From Eublepharis macularius (Eukaryota > Chordata > Lepidosauria > Squamata > Eublepharidae): 64,000 bases of DNA. The notes beneath the pieces were generated by a model, which worked only from the letters and a program-made list of their open reading frames with translations, did no database searches and was not told where the DNA came from. The stretch's first letter is position 1. Each line of letters begins with the position of its first letter. Below, piece by piece: positions 9,084 through 35,539 of this stretch. The DNA lies in contig NC_072802.1 in NCBI RefSeq assembly GCF_028583425.1, positions 18,051,926-18,115,925 of the forward strand, in the 5' to 3' direction. Both the position numbers and the translations under genes were made by a program.

Positions 9084-11252
9084 TCAGTACTGCCTCCCGG
9101 CGCCCTGCTGTTCTTTCTGCAGGGCCGGTTGCTGTGCCTGACGAGGTTTGAAGGGCCGACGCCTCCTCTGCTGTTGTGCGGGAGGGTAGGGCCGCTGCTG
9201 GTAGGCAGGATACTGATGATAGCCCGGCCGCTGCTGTTGGTATCTGCCCTGGTAGTGGTAAGGGCCGGACCGGGGAGCGTACCGTGACCTGGAGGAGGGC
9301 TTGTCCGCTGGAGCCAGACCCAAGGACCGCGCAGTCTGCCTGTCCTCTTTTTTCTTTTTCAGGGTCTCGTCGGTCGATTTGGAGAACAGCGAGTCCCCTT
9401 CAAAGGGCATGCTCTCCACCCTGGAACGCACCTCCTGGGACAGGGCCGTAGACCGCAACCAGGAGTGGCGCCTGAGGACCACCGCCGACGCCATCCCTCT
9501 AGCAGCAGTGTCAGCAGCGTGGCTCCCAGCGTTCATCTGCTGCTTAGACAGCCTCACAGCCTCCGTCTGTAGCAGGGACACTACAGCCTTCTGCTCAGGA
9601 GGGAGGTCCCGGGTATAGGATGCCAACTTCTCCCAGAGGTACAGCTGGTACCCTGCCATGATGGTCTGGTAGTTGGCAATCCTCAGACCCAGCGAAGCGA
9701 CGATATATTGGCGCCTGCCCATGGCATCAAGCTTCTTGCCCTCTTTATCGGCAGGCACCGAGGAGTGACCCGATCGTCGGGGGTTGAACTCCTCTGTGAC
9801 CAAGGAGGAAGGTGGAGGGTGCTTCACCAACGCCGGCCAGGTGCCCTGCTTGATCTTGTAAAGCTGCTCGATGCGCTTGGACGTTGGAGGTTGATCACAG
9901 GGCACCTGCCACACCTTCTCCACAATCTCCTCAATACCCTCGAGCATGGGGAAGCCTACGTACGCCGGATTATCTCCATAGATACGTTTGAGGAGCTTGT
10001 CCTTGGTCTGGGGAAGTGCCGAAGAGATGTCCATCTCGAGAGCCGTAGCCATCCTTGCCATCTGATCGGCGTAGATGCGGAGGTCCTCGAATGGCGAGTC
10101 CGCAGATGGCACTAGCTCCTCAGCCGGCGATGGTTCGGACCAGGACTCCGACTGGTAGCCGCCAAAGCTCTCCCCATCCTCCTCATCGGAACCGAGCTGG
10201 GATTCCGGAACCTGGAGCGGAGGGGGAGCCCACGCCGACCTCGATGTCGAAGGCCTCGGTTCCGACACGGAGAAGCCCGCAGGTGCCCCCTCCCATTGGC
10301 AACGGTATGGCGAGGGGAGGTAGGAAGCCTGCCGATGCCGGGACGCAGTGGACCGGACTGATCGGACACTGTCCCCGGAACCATGCCGCGCACGACCGAC
10401 CGGAGGTGGAGACGGACGGGCAGGCGACGGACGGCTCCGACGAGGAGACGGGCTCGGTTCCAGCCTCGGCGACCGAAGGGCAAGCGATGGTCGGCTCCGA
10501 CGGTGCGGGCTCGGCTCCGGCCCCGACGAGAATTCCGCGGGCACCGTCTCGAAGGCCATCGGATCCGGCACCTGCACGGAGATGTCCTCTGGCTCCGGGG
10601 AGCCCAGATGAGGGGAAGGCGTGTGAGGAAGCACGATGACCTCCTCCTGAGGAGCGGGACGCGGCGACCGATGGTGCTTGGTCTTTTTCTTCTTCTTCGG
10701 TGGTTCCGAAGAAGAACTCGGAACCGACGCGCTCCTCGCCTTCGAAGGGGACCTCGGCTTCGACCTCTTAGGCTTCGTCGGAACCGATCCGGTCGGTTCC
10801 GACCGGGGACTCGGTACCAGGATCCTCGGTTCCGAAGCTGGTCTCGGATCCGACCTGGTAGATGAAGCGCTACGGGGCGGCCGCACCGGTCCCTGCGCTG
10901 GAGAGGCCGCTCTCGACGCCGAGGTACTCGGGGGACGCGGTTTCGACCCCGACCTCGCGGAGGCCACTGAGCCAGCTCTGGAATGCCGTTCGGCAGAGGG
11001 GCTTGGGCCGGCCTTGGAGGAGGGCAACGGAGCGCCTCCGGACATGACCTTCTGCCACAGGGAGGAATTCAATCGGGCCTTGCGCTCCTGCCGGGCCTTG
11101 CTGGTGAAGCCCTGGCAAATTTTACAGGCCGTCACATTATGGGTCTCTCCCAAACAGAACAGGCACAGTTCATGGCCATCGGTTTTGGCCATTTTCGTGT
11201 GGCAGTGGAGGCAATGCTTGAAGAGAGCCTTTGAGGCCATCTTCAGGGGCAC
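9084..11252 (-). CDS. DIRS Gag-like structural protein (722 aa)
   Basis: First ORF of the DIRS element. Seen: an N-terminal Cys/His cluster (C14-x2-C17, H27, C30-x2-C33, H38, C43-x2-C46) that looks like a zinc-binding module; a long Ser/Pro/Arg-rich disordered region (about 70-370) with repeated SPSPRRSRPS-like patches and a basic KKKKK stretch; a more ordered, less repetitive region (about 380-640) that is probably the capsid-like part; and a Gln/Tyr/Arg-rich tail suited to RNA binding. Known: DIRS Gag proteins are poorly conserved and thought to package the RNA. The ATG at 11252 lies about 170 bases inside the right inverted repeat. It ends at TGA (9084-9086), in frame with the RT reading frame downstream. 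Confidence 0.85.
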   Translation of the reverse strand: MPLKMASKALFKHCLHCHTKMAKTDGHELCLFCLGETHNVTACKICQGFTSKARQERKARLNSSLWQKVMSGGAPLPSSKAGPSPSAERHSRAGSVASARSGSKPRPPSTSASRAASPAQGPVRPPRSASSTRSDPRPASEPRILVPSPRSEPTGSVPTKPKRSKPRSPSKARSASVPSSSSEPPKKKKKTKHHRSPRPAPQEEVIVLPHTPSPHLGSPEPEDISVQVPDPMAFETVPAEFSSGPEPSPHRRSRPSLALRSPRLEPSPSPRRSRPSPARPSPPPVGRARHGSGDSVRSVRSTASRHRQASYLPSPYRCQWEGAPAGFSVSEPRPSTSRSAWAPPPLQVPESQLGSDEEDGESFGGYQSESWSEPSPAEELVPSADSPFEDLRIYADQMARMATALEMDISSALPQTKDKLLKRIYGDNPAYVGFPMLEGIEEIVEKVWQVPCDQPPTSKRIEQLYKIKQGTWPALVKHPPPSSLVTEEFNPRRSGHSSVPADKEGKKLDAMGRRQYIVASLGLRIANYQTIMAGYQLYLWEKLASYTRDLPPEQKAVVSLLQTEAVRLSKQQMNAGSHAADTAARGMASAVVLRRHSWLRSTALSQEVRSRVESMPFEGDSLFSKSTDETLKKKKEDRQTARSLGLAPADKPSSRSRYAPRSGPYHYQGRYQQQRPGYHQYPAYQQRPYPPAQQQRRRRPFKPRQAQQPALQKEQQGAGRQY

Positions 11253-11425
11253 GCGAAAGGAAGGTCAAAAACAGTCCGAGTCAAATTACCGAGTCCACAA
11301 CAATGTCCAAAACGAGGTCCGAAGAATAGTCGAGGTCACGAAGTCCGAAGTCAAAAGCCAAGCAATCAGTCAGAATAAAGCACGAAGCACAAAAAAGCAC
11401 AGAGCAACGAAGCTCACGTTCTCTC

Positions 11426-11625
11426 CAAGCGGCGGCAAGAAGAGAACTGAGGGAAGGGGCCGTTGGTCGCTGGAGGATCACGTGACCGTTTGGGCGGGAA
11501 AACGGTCGCTGAGGCGCGCGACAAACGGCCCCTTCGGAGCCATGGAAGCTCTAGAAAATTCTCCGGCGGCTGGCCTGCGCCTGCGCAGTCCCCATGTGTG
11601 GAGGCACAGAAGAACAAAGATGAAC
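11426..11625. repeat. DIRS right (5') inverted terminal repeat
   Basis: Complementary to the left repeat through most of its length and ends at GAACAAAGATGAA. The outer 33 bases are complementary to 5908-5940 in the internal region. As the 5' end of the element it probably carries its promoter, but no specific motif was identified. Confidence 0.88.
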
Positions 11626-11889
11626 CTATAGCTTTAATCAGAAGCCCTTAGTGGCTGTTGCTAGGCAACCATAACAATTTAGCTAGTATTCCAGGCTTGG
11701 TTGCTGTTAGTAAAAAGCAGGGGAGGGGGCAGTGGCCTTTCCAGGGCTGTTTTGGCCTTTGAGGGAGGATTCACTGGGCCTAGGCCCAGAAGCAACCACT
11801 GGACAACTTGGCATCACGACTTGCGTGACTCACCCAGGCCTGGCTGTTTGCTTCTGTTCAACAGCAGCCCCACCCCTCCCAACTAAAGC

Positions 11890-12120
11890 CAGTACTGTGT
11901 AGTGGGTAGATTTTCAGAACAGGATGTGGGAGACCCAGGTTCGAATCATTACTTTGCTGTGGAAGCTCACTGGGAGACTTTGATCCAGTCACACAGTCTC
12001 AGCCTAACCTACCTCTCAGGATTGCTGCGAGGATAATATGAAAGCAAGACTAATGATGTAAGCTGCCTTGAGTCCTCACAGGCAGAAAAGGCAGTATATA
12101 AATTAAGCAAATTAAGAAAA
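11890..12120 (+). repeat. tRNA-derived SINE
   Basis: GTGTAGTGGGTAGATTT, CAGGTTCGAATCATTAC (B box), body ending GGCAGTATATAAATTAAG. Confidence 0.75.
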
Positions 12121-12599
12121 ATAGGTAAAGTGGAAGGCAAATAAAAGGTAAGTTGTTTAGCGGGTTTGAAGATAAGACGTGTATAAGGACAGCGAGCATA
12201 AAGAGACTGCCTGGAGGGAAAGAGGAAATAGTGTGAGGAAGGAAGTACAGGAAAAAGTGAAGTACTCTCCTCAAATTGTTGCAGGTTCCCCACTCTGCTG
12301 CGCTTGGGCCCAGCTCATCTGGCACCCGCAACTAGGCCACAAGGGAGAGGCTGCAGGGGGAGGGCGAAGACAGGAGGGCAGACAAAAAGATTGTAAGAGA
12401 GAAGAAAGCAGCAAAAGGGGGAGAGGCCATGAGGGGCAGGGAAGAGGGCATGGTGGGAGAGGAGTAAATGAGATGCTTCCAAGAAGTCCTTGCACGCCCC
12501 CGCCTGTGCAAACCTCTTTTGCACATTCTGTCCACAGGGTCCCTTTCAGCAACACACCCAGGGAAGGATGCCATGACCCTACAGGCTGCTTGGGAGCTT

Positions 12600-12775
12600 C
12601 CAGTGTTGTCTAGTGGACCCGGGTTTGAATCCCTGCTTTACCTTGGAAGTCTGCTGGATGACCTTGGGCCAGTCATACACTCTCAGCCTAACCTACCTCA
12701 TAGGGTTGTGGTAAGGACAAAATGGAGAAGATGAAAAGGATGTACGCTGTTTTGGTTCTCTAATGGGGAAAAAAG
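12600..12775 (+). repeat. tRNA-derived SINE, partial
   Basis: CCGGGTTTGAATCCC (B box), GACCTTGGGCCAGTCA, CTCAGCCTAACCTACC. The 3' half is degraded. Confidence 0.7.
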
Positions 12776-15334
12776 CAGTTTTTAAACATTGGGCAGCTCC
12801 TCTGGAATCTAAAATTCCAGCATTGAAGTTTATTTGTTCAAAGCAAGTACAATATTCATGATTTTCAGCTCTAACTCACAAACCTGCAAGGGTGGTAATA
12901 TATGGATATCAACTGGCAGCAAAGGTGCATTAACAAAATCTCTCAACATCTGGCTGCAATTCTTACCAGCAGCCTGTAAAGCAGTTCAGTATTACTCCCC
13001 ATTTTGCTGACTAGGGTGAGGAAGGAGAAGCTGAAAGCTGGGGCGGGGGGGGGGTCCCTATAGCCACTGAGTGACTTCATAGCTTTGCCAGTTCAGAGCT
13101 CCAGCAACTGGATACTATGCTAGGAAAGCTCTCCAGGTAGTTGCAAGGGTTTTTGGCATGCAGGTCCAATGCAAAATTCCCTACTCAGTTTTCAGTGTAA
13201 AGGATATTTCTGCCAACTGCCTACGAGAATTATTTCATGTAAGAGTGCAGCTCTGTAATAGATAAAACATGCAGTCCACAGGGTTAACACAGCCATATTG
13301 TGTGCAAGCAGCTCTGAAAAATCTACAGAATCAAAATGGATGATTTTGCAATTTGTGGCGAGGCAAGACAAGTGTCCATTCCTCTTTTCTGCAGTAGATG
13401 CTAATTACACAGTATTTATTTACTTCACTTATACCTCATTTTTTTCTGCCTGATGGGGACCCAAATCAGCTTCCATTATTCTCCCCTCCATTTTATCCTG
13501 GTATGCTCTGGGGAAGACACCAGAGCACACCACCACAAATTAATTCTAAAATAGTAAAGAGACCAGTAGCACCTTTAAGACTAACCAACTTTATTGTAAC
13601 ATAAGCTTTTGAGAACCAGAGTTCTTGCCCCTTGTCTAATATTTTCATGGAGTTACAATGAAAACAGGAAAGTTATTTTCCTTCGTTTGATGCTTGCACC
13701 ATCTAGTGGACAAATGCAATTTTCTTCTTAAGGATATGTCAAGCTTAGTGGGGGTGGGGGGCTTCCACAAAATATGACTCAGAGACCAAGTATCTTGGAG
13801 TCTTGCAAGAATCCAACAGGGAACACTGAGCAGAATCCGTCACCTGAAGTTCCAGCAAACCCATGGCAACAGTGCTTGTCCCAAGAAATCAGCTTTGCAG
13901 AAGGACCAAATTACTTTCTCTCTCTACTTCTCCTGTTGGTGGCTTATAAGCTAAACCTCGGCTATAGCTGGCTGTTAATTCACCATAGCCTGGCCCAAAC
14001 CTGCCACAAAAAGGGAAGCACATGGGAACTACCTTGTGTGCAGATAGACCTACAAACTACAGTCATCACAGCCTACAATAGCGACAAATGATCACAAAAA
14101 ACCTCAACTCAGCCATGAATTTTCCCAGGTAACCTTCAGGTACTTAGCCTACCCTACCACACAAGTAATAATGGCAAAAGTGTTTTGAGCGCTTATGTTC
14201 TTTAATAGGTGCTGTAGCCTCATCGGTCCACAGCAAAATCCGGAAACAGATGTCATGTAATCTCTTTTAAGGCTGCTCAAGATACTGCATAGTATGTTAT
14301 TTTGGTTCGTCGGCTGTAATAAGAGTTATGTGACTTCTGCTCAGATCTGAAGACGCACTGCTGGAGTAGACCGGTTTTGGGGCTTAGAAGCCATCTAGGA
14401 TATGTCTGGCACCAATTCAACTGCTATGCATGTAAAGAGGAGATGCTTGAAACAGTTTGCCAAATTTAACATACAAGTGGCCGCGTTTTAAAAACTCTGC
14501 TGATTGCAGGCATGCAAGGACATTTTTAAAAAAGCTTCCAGATTTGGAGGATTGGTGGTGGTAAATTAACATTAAGAGACTGAGGACAATGAGGTATCTT
14601 ATCAGACAACTGGGGAGAGGACACAGCTGAAGAGGACTAGGTACATATGGCCACCTGCGTGTTCTGTCATGAAAAGCTGAAGTCTACAGGTTATGCAAAC
14701 CTCTTGCATGTTTTCTTTTTGCATAATTTATTTAGCAATAGCACTATGGGTATTTGAGTGGAAAGGAGGCATAGAAATGTTTTAAATAATAAATACCCGT
14801 CTGCTATAAAAGAGGGAGCGCATGGCAAAGCAGAGAAGGAAGAACAATGGTGCAGCGGGGGAAAATATTTTATTTCATTCCACTCAAAGATCCTTTAGTG
14901 TTTCACACACTGCTTCATCAAGGGATCCGTAAAGCAACTTTCTCTCAGGATGTTCCTGCTGTTGAAGATCTCTATGCTTATTAAGTATTGAAAAGCTGAA
15001 GTCTAATGGGGATGTATTTTTCTCCATTCCACCACCACATTCTTCTGCTAGCCATCAGGAGAGGAACTCGGCCCTCAGCCGCTGGAAATCCTATTTAGCC
15101 CATTTCCAAGACCCAAGCACTGGCCACACACTTTCAAGCACTATCTTCCAAGTGCTAGAAACTAGACCGTATTCTCAAAACCCAAATTCTGTTCTTTTCT
15201 GCTCTTGCTCAAGAGTATGAACGGCTCAAATGTCAAAGTTTCCTGAGCATAGGAGCAATATGCCACAAACATGACAGTGTTAGCAAGCCTTGCCCCACGA
15301 CCACCATATTCTCTTCAAGAAGGGAGGCCACCAC
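12776..15334. other. Unassigned intergenic DNA downstream of ITM2A
   Basis: A/T-rich, with one partial repeat (13545-13650) and otherwise no recognisable feature. TATAAAAG at about 14,806 has no promoter support. Confidence 0.6.
13545..13650 (+). repeat. Partial fold-back family copy
   Basis: Half copy with GACCAGTAGCACCTTTAAGACTAACC and TAAGCTTTTGAGAACC. No second arm. Confidence 0.6.
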
Positions 15335-16352
15335 GATAATCTTAGAGAAACATTTATTAGAGGGTTGCAGGATTTGTTTGAAATATAAAGTCCCTTATAA
15401 AACACTCAACTTAGCAGCTCTCTAGCTATCCTTTTACCACTTTGCACTGCAGTCCAAAACAAGGGCAATACTTTTGACTGCAGTTAACAGCACTTTCTTG
15501 CTCATAAGAAGTTCTGATCTAAAATTTCATATATAGGTTTGGGGAGGGAATTTACAGCTACAGAAACATTGACAATTGGTCCAAATCAGGCTGTAATGAC
15601 ATAAGCTTGTAGTTAAAGTGTTAAACCAGTTTTAAGATACTAATCAAAATACTAACATAAAAGCTTTAAAGAACAACTGTACCAGGATATATAACTAAAT
15701 ATCACAAAAAAATAAAATAAGAGAGGGGAGGAGGAAAAGTGAGCTCAGGAGAGGTCTCAAATATACATACAAGTTCAATACAGTAATTGCACAAAATGAA
15801 AAAGCCATGTTAGCTGCTGATAATTACCAATGTTAAAATTTACAAGCTTCACACGGGAAGTTCAAATAAACCTTAGGTGTGGTTTTCTACCAGGAGATGG
15901 GAGTGCAGAGCTATTTACCGAGCTATTCAAAGATGTGCAAACCACAGATTAATAAAGTTAGTTTCATTTTGTGAAGTCAAGGTGATGATTAGGCTACATT
16001 CCTATGCAGGAACCGGGTGCTGTTTATATAAGAGTTCTTCTGCTAAAAAAAAAAGTGAAACAGATGCTCACCAGGCACGGGGCTATCACTTTAAATGTTG
16101 TGCAAATTTCCATTCCAAATTAGTGTCAGGAAAAGTGAGCAACACTAGGGGCCCAAAGCAAAATAAACAAGATGACTTCGGAGCGTGCTTATTTTTCCCC
16201 CCTTTTCTTAAATCTAAGCAATGCACACACACAAAAAAAGCATAAGGCTTTTGATTATCACTGTACTCTTTTTTTTTAATTCTGAAGATTAAAATGTAAA
16301 GCTTGGACTTCTTGGTGAAGATGTGAGATTGTCACTTTCCAGCCTGTCCTTG
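15335..16352 (-). other. ITM2A: ITM2A 3' untranslated region
   Basis: From the ITM2A stop down to a predicted cleavage site near 15,335. The first canonical AATAAA on the minus strand in this stretch is at 15353-15358, followed downstream by GT-rich sequence (TATCGTGGTGG), as expected for polyadenylation. The A/T-rich composition and length (about 1 kb) suit this gene. The exact end is inferred. Confidence 0.65.
15353..15358 (-). terminator. ITM2A: Predicted ITM2A polyadenylation signal AATAAA
   Basis: AATAAA on the minus strand (TTTATT on plus) about 1 kb after the stop, with a GT-rich element 15-40 bases further downstream. Transcript ends were not available. Confidence 0.55.
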
Positions 16353-31275
<14,923 letters not shown>

Positions 31276-31784
31276 GGCGGCGCTCGGACCGAGGCCTCCT
31301 TCGCTTCTGCGAGCCTCGCTGTCGCCTCCCGCTGCCGCCGCTGTTGCTCCTGCGGGCGCCGCTCCGGTTGCTGCGCAGCGGCCTCTCCCTCGCTCGGCTC
31401 GCTGGGGGGGCGGGGCCTAGCGGGGAAGGCGAACAGGGGGAGGAGCGTGAGAAACGCGGAACGGCAGCTCTGCGCCGCACGGTGAGGAAGGAGAGGGTGA
31501 GGAATCGCGAGTGCGCGTGCGCCGGGGAACACCCCCTCCCTCCTTCCCATTTTGGATCTGCGTGAAGAGCCGGCGCTGTTTTGCGCATGTGCTGCTTGTC
31601 TCAAAACTTCGCTCGCCAAGCTTGATAAAGAGGGGACAGCGAGTGAGAACGCGCACGCGCGAGCGGTAAGGTTTTCTCCAGGCGTGTGGAAGGGGCGCTG
31701 CGCGAATCAGTAACAGTTCCTAGCAGATCTCTTTCAGGCCCTTTTTAGAAAATGAATACAGATCCCGTCTCAGCATAGTAATGG

Positions 31785-32220
31785 TTAATTAACTATTACT
31801 AATAATAATAATATGTTTATTGCTTTTCCGGCCGAAGCCATAAGCCATACAAACACCAACAAAATATGAACTGTACACTTGAACATACCCAATTCACACA
31901 GGCATAACTCGTCATTATCACTTTAAACTATCTAAGCTCATGAAGATTTTGTTTCTTTATCACCGTGGCTAAAAAGGAAGCCACTATAGCAGAGGTTTGA
32001 TTGTCAGGAAAGTTATCAGACAATAACACTGAGATTGCCCAAGGAAGGAAGGGAAGCTTTTCTTTTAACATAATAGGAATAATAAATCTCTCTCTTTCCT
32101 TGCTCCACTTAGGGCAAAAAACTATTATATGATCCAAGGTCTCTAAATTAACTATTACTAATGAACAATTCACTAATCAGTAGTAGTATTAATTACCTAT
32201 TGACAAATAAATAGGAGTTA
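31785..32220 (-). repeat. Non-LTR retrotransposon 3' end
   Basis: The minus strand encodes NLETLDHIIVFCPKWSKERERF, the C-terminal Cys/His tail of a LINE RT, then LLSDNFP, then a 3' end with GGCTTCGGCCGGAAAAGC and a TTA repeat. The frame is only about 80 codons and has no RT core. Confidence 0.65.
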
Positions 32221-32286
32221 CAATTATTAGCTATGGGGCAGTAACTTTTAATAATAGTACTTTTAATAATGGTACAGTATTTCCAA

Positions 32287-32515
32287 TATGCTGTAGCATA
32301 CAGGTTAAGTGGCTGGGCTGCGAATCAGCACCGTGTTGGTTCAAATCCCTCTCCTGCCATGAGCTCAGCAGGTGGTCTTAGGTAAGCCAGCTACTTCTCT
32401 CAGCCCCAACTCCTCAGCTGGATTGTGGGGATAATAATACACTGACTTTGTTCACCACTCTGAATGGGGCATTAATCTGTTTAGAAGAGCAGTGTATTAA
32501 TGCACTGATGTTATT
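32287..32515 (+). repeat. tRNA-derived SINE
   Basis: GTTGGTTCAAATCCCTC (B box) and TGGGGATAATAATACACTGAC, then CACTCTGAATGGGGC. Diverged copy. Confidence 0.7.
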
Positions 32516-32609
32516 CAAACCACTTCGGATTGTCCTTAAATCCTGTGAAACAGGAGACATCCTCAATGCAGAGGATTAAGGGGCACCTAAAATGGCTTGT
32601 CTAAGGCCT

Positions 32610-32770
32610 AGGGTTGCCCAGTCTCCAGGTAATGGCTGATCTCCTGGAATTACAACTGATCTAGGGGTTACCAGGTCCAAACTGGAGCCTAAGGTGGGCA
32701 GGGATCTAAGCAGGGTGTACTGCTGCAGATTCCATTCTCCAAAGCAGCTGTTTTCTCCAAACCTTTTCTT
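32610..32770 (+). repeat. AGGGTTGCCA-type repeat, degraded
   Basis: AGGGTTGCCCAGTCTCCAGG, then TCTCCAAAGCAGCTGTTTTC. Confidence 0.55.
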
Positions 32771-33374
32771 GCTCAGTGATAGCCTCTCCAACCTTAAACA
32801 ACTCCTTACTCACAAAAAATGCACTTCTCAACATAGACACAAACTCTGGGACCAGCTCCTGCAATAAACTTAAGATGCCAGCTCTGCTCCCGTATTCACT
32901 CCAACAACACGATCACTGGACCTAACAGCAGGCTCATTCACGTGTTCATCTTTCAACATTACATATGCCATCAGGTGTCAGCAATGCCCTTCAACTCTAT
33001 ATTAGAGAAACAGGTCAGTCCCGTCATAAAAGAATGAATGGATATAAATTTGATATTTAAAAAAAAAATCAAAAACCAATGGGAGAACATTTTCATCTCC
33101 AAGGATAGTCTATCACTGATTTAAGAGTAGCAGTTCTCAAGTAGAGAAACTTCAAAGGAAAACTACAATGTGAGATTGCAAAAATTGAGTTTATCTGCAG
33201 ATTTGGAACAATGGATTCCCCAGGGTTGAATCGGGACATAGGATTTTTCTCGCATTACATAGATGCTAATTTTCTGCACTTCACCCCCCTGTTTTATCAA
33301 GCTGATTACAACATGTATTATAGCTAGCTTCCTGACACTCTGATTTACCCCTCCCACCCTCTGCCCGGATTATA

Positions 33375-33480
33375 AAGACTCCTTCCTTGTATCTGACAAA
33401 AGGAGCTTTGACTCCAGAAATCTCATACCTTGGAAATCTAGTTGGTCATTAAGGTGCTATTGGATCCCAATCTTACTCTT
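33375..33480 (-). repeat. Partial fold-back family copy
   Basis: Contains GAGCTTTGACTCCAGAAATC and AAGGTGCTATTGGATCC, similar to the family right arm. Diverged. Confidence 0.5.
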
Positions 33481-33483
33481 CAT

Positions 33484-33745
33484 TTTCTCCAAGGGAACTG
33501 ATCTCTGTTGCTTGGAGATCACTTACAATTCCAGGGAGATCTCCATCCACCACCTAAAGGTTGGCAACCTTATCTCCAGGCTGCAGGGATCAGTTCCCCT
33601 GGAGAAAATAGCTGCTTTGGAGGGTGGATGCTATGGCATTTTGCCCCAATAAAGCCCCACCCCCTCCTCCTAACAATGCCATCTCCAGGCTCCACCCACA
33701 AAAGCTCCAGGAATTTCCCAACCCAGAGTTGGCAACCCTATTCCT
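33484..33745. repeat. Two AGGGTTGCCA-type fragments in opposite orientation
   Basis: 33484-33572 (plus-type, ending GGTTGGCAACCTT) meets 33573-33745 (minus-type, with CCCTCCAAAGCAGC as its complement, ending GAGTTGGCAACCCT). Confidence 0.6.
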
Positions 33746-34361
33746 GAGACAGTAGATCCTCTGATCTACTGTCTCAGGAATGACCAGGTGAACCCTACTT
33801 AAGGCCACATAGCCAAGGCAAGGTTTGAACTTGGAACTTGCTACTACACAGCTGGCTGCACTACATTATTATCTAGGATGGATTACAAATCAAGTATTCC
33901 TGGAACTGTAGTTCCCAGTCAGCACTGGAGAGGATGAATAAATTGGCAGGATGACACTGCAAGAACGCAGTCTCAGCTGCGGCTGTTGTACCCGCTGTTA
34001 CTAGTTGAACAGTTTTCCACTGACAGGACAGGTTTTTCTTCCATTCTGGCCACTTGCCAAATGAGATTTTTTTCATTTGAGGGAACAGGTCACAGATTAG
34101 ATTTTAATCTATGCAGAGCTTTTTAAGGCAAATTGATTTTCTGTACTGTGCCTTTAAGAGCTTTGCAGCCGGTGATCCAGCAGAGCCTTTTCGTACCTCA
34201 AAAGCAGCTTATCTGAACATTGCAGCCATTGGCTTCCGCTTCTGCTTCCCTTTCCTTTCCTGATACATTCTCAGTAAGAGAGAGAACACAGAGCGCAACA
34301 ACAAAAAGCACCTTATTTTGCCCTTTTGTAGCAGGGAACTGCAAAGTAACCTGGAGAAATC

Positions 34362-34681
34362 CAGGGCTTTTTTTCAGCGGGAACGCAGTGGAACGGAGTT
34401 CTGGCACCTCTTGAAAATGGTCACATGGCTGGTGGCCCCTCCCCCGATCGCCAAACAGAGGGGAGTTTAGATTGCCCTCTGCGCTGCCAAGCAATCTAAA
34501 CTCCCCTCTGTCTGGAGATCAGGGGGCGGGGCCACCAGCCATGGGCAATTCACCAGCCATGGGCAATTCACCAAGGGCAATTTAAACTTTAAAAAACTCC
34601 CCCCTTGTTCCAGCTGACCCAAAGTGACATCATTGTGTGGTCCTGAGTTCCACCACCTCTTTTCCCAGAAAAAAAGCCCTG
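34362..34681 (+). mobile_element. CAGGGC MITE copy 3 (long form)
   Basis: 320 bp, flanked by GAGAAATC and GACAAATC. Carries the CTCCCCCCTTGTTCCAGC block and an internal tandem duplication (CCAGCCATGGGCAATTCA twice). Confidence 0.88.
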
Positions 34682-34747
34682 GACAAATCCATCTTTATGT
34701 CTTTTACCTACAGTCAACAGGTAGTGTGGAAAAAATACTATCATTGA

Positions 34748-34812
34748 AATCCTAAGCAGAAATTAATGGGCTTATACTAGAGTAACTCTGCTTAGGATTT
34801 CACTGCAAGTCT
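34748..34812. repeat. Diverged copy of the GAAATCCTAA palindrome family
   Basis: GAAATCCTAAGCAGA on the left and TCTGCTTAGGATTTC on the right, with AATGGGCTTATAC between. Confidence 0.65.
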
Positions 34813-35539
34813 GTTTCTGATTGAGACAAAAAAAATTGCCCAATGACAGAAAACTCTGTATGATTAGAAAATCGCCGCATGATTGTGCTGTCATAAATTT
34901 CCGTTCTGTCTCTGAGCCTCAGATTAATTGGCAGCTGTGATAAGATTTATCAGTTTCAATTTGTGGTTGCAAAGCGTGCTGTAAAATTACATGCAATCTT
35001 TTCTGAAACAATCTGAAATATAAAAACTGTCAGAGAAAACTCATGTAAAGTGGTGGGGTGGGACCAGGATGATTTAGGGTAGTCAGCTAGCCTGAAGAAA
35101 ACTGTCCTGTCCTATTAATAAAGCCTTAAGATATGGAAATAGACATTTGGAGATTTTCATGGCATGGAGGTAAATAATATCACCTGATAAATAAAATTCC
35201 GCCCCAACGCATTTTGAGAATAATCTCTTCATCTACAGCGACAAATATATAATCACTCAAATAGCAAGAGTACAGGGGCTTGGATTGGACTCGGCTGGTG
35301 GTGAGATGGACCTAGAAGGGAATGGGCGTACTTTGCTTGGGGTAACAAAATACTTTGAAGCAGCCCTGGGGCAAAGGGGCACATGGAACAAAGCCTTTGA
35401 TACGTATCTTAGATATCATCAGACAGGCTCACGTGGGAACAGGTTGTCCTTTAGATGCCCCTCTTCTAGACTATTTGGGCTGTAAGGATAAAAAGCTGCT
35501 CTTTGAATCAAGCTCACTAACAAATTGGTAGCAGAGCAG

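Larger units (their letters stand above)
5526..11625 (-). mobile_element. DIRS-type tyrosine recombinase retrotransposon, near full length
   Basis: About 6.1 kb, coding on the minus strand in the order Gag, RT/RNase H, tyrosine recombinase. The ends are inverted repeats (5526-5752 against 11426-11625), and an internal complementary region (5851-5940) matches both termini joined together. This architecture, with a tyrosine recombinase in place of an integrase, defines DIRS elements, which are thought to integrate as circles without target duplication; none is visible here. There is one amber codon in the RNase H region and a UGA at the Gag/RT border. Otherwise the frames are open, so it is a fairly young copy. 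Confidence 0.93.

Noticed and set aside
10678..11631. 317-codon plus-strand frame across the DIRS Gag
   Set aside because: It is the antisense shadow of the Ser/Pro/Arg-rich Gag and has no motifs of its own.
14803..14812. TATAAAAG on the plus strand as a promoter
   Set aside because: No gene, CpG island or downstream frame follows it.
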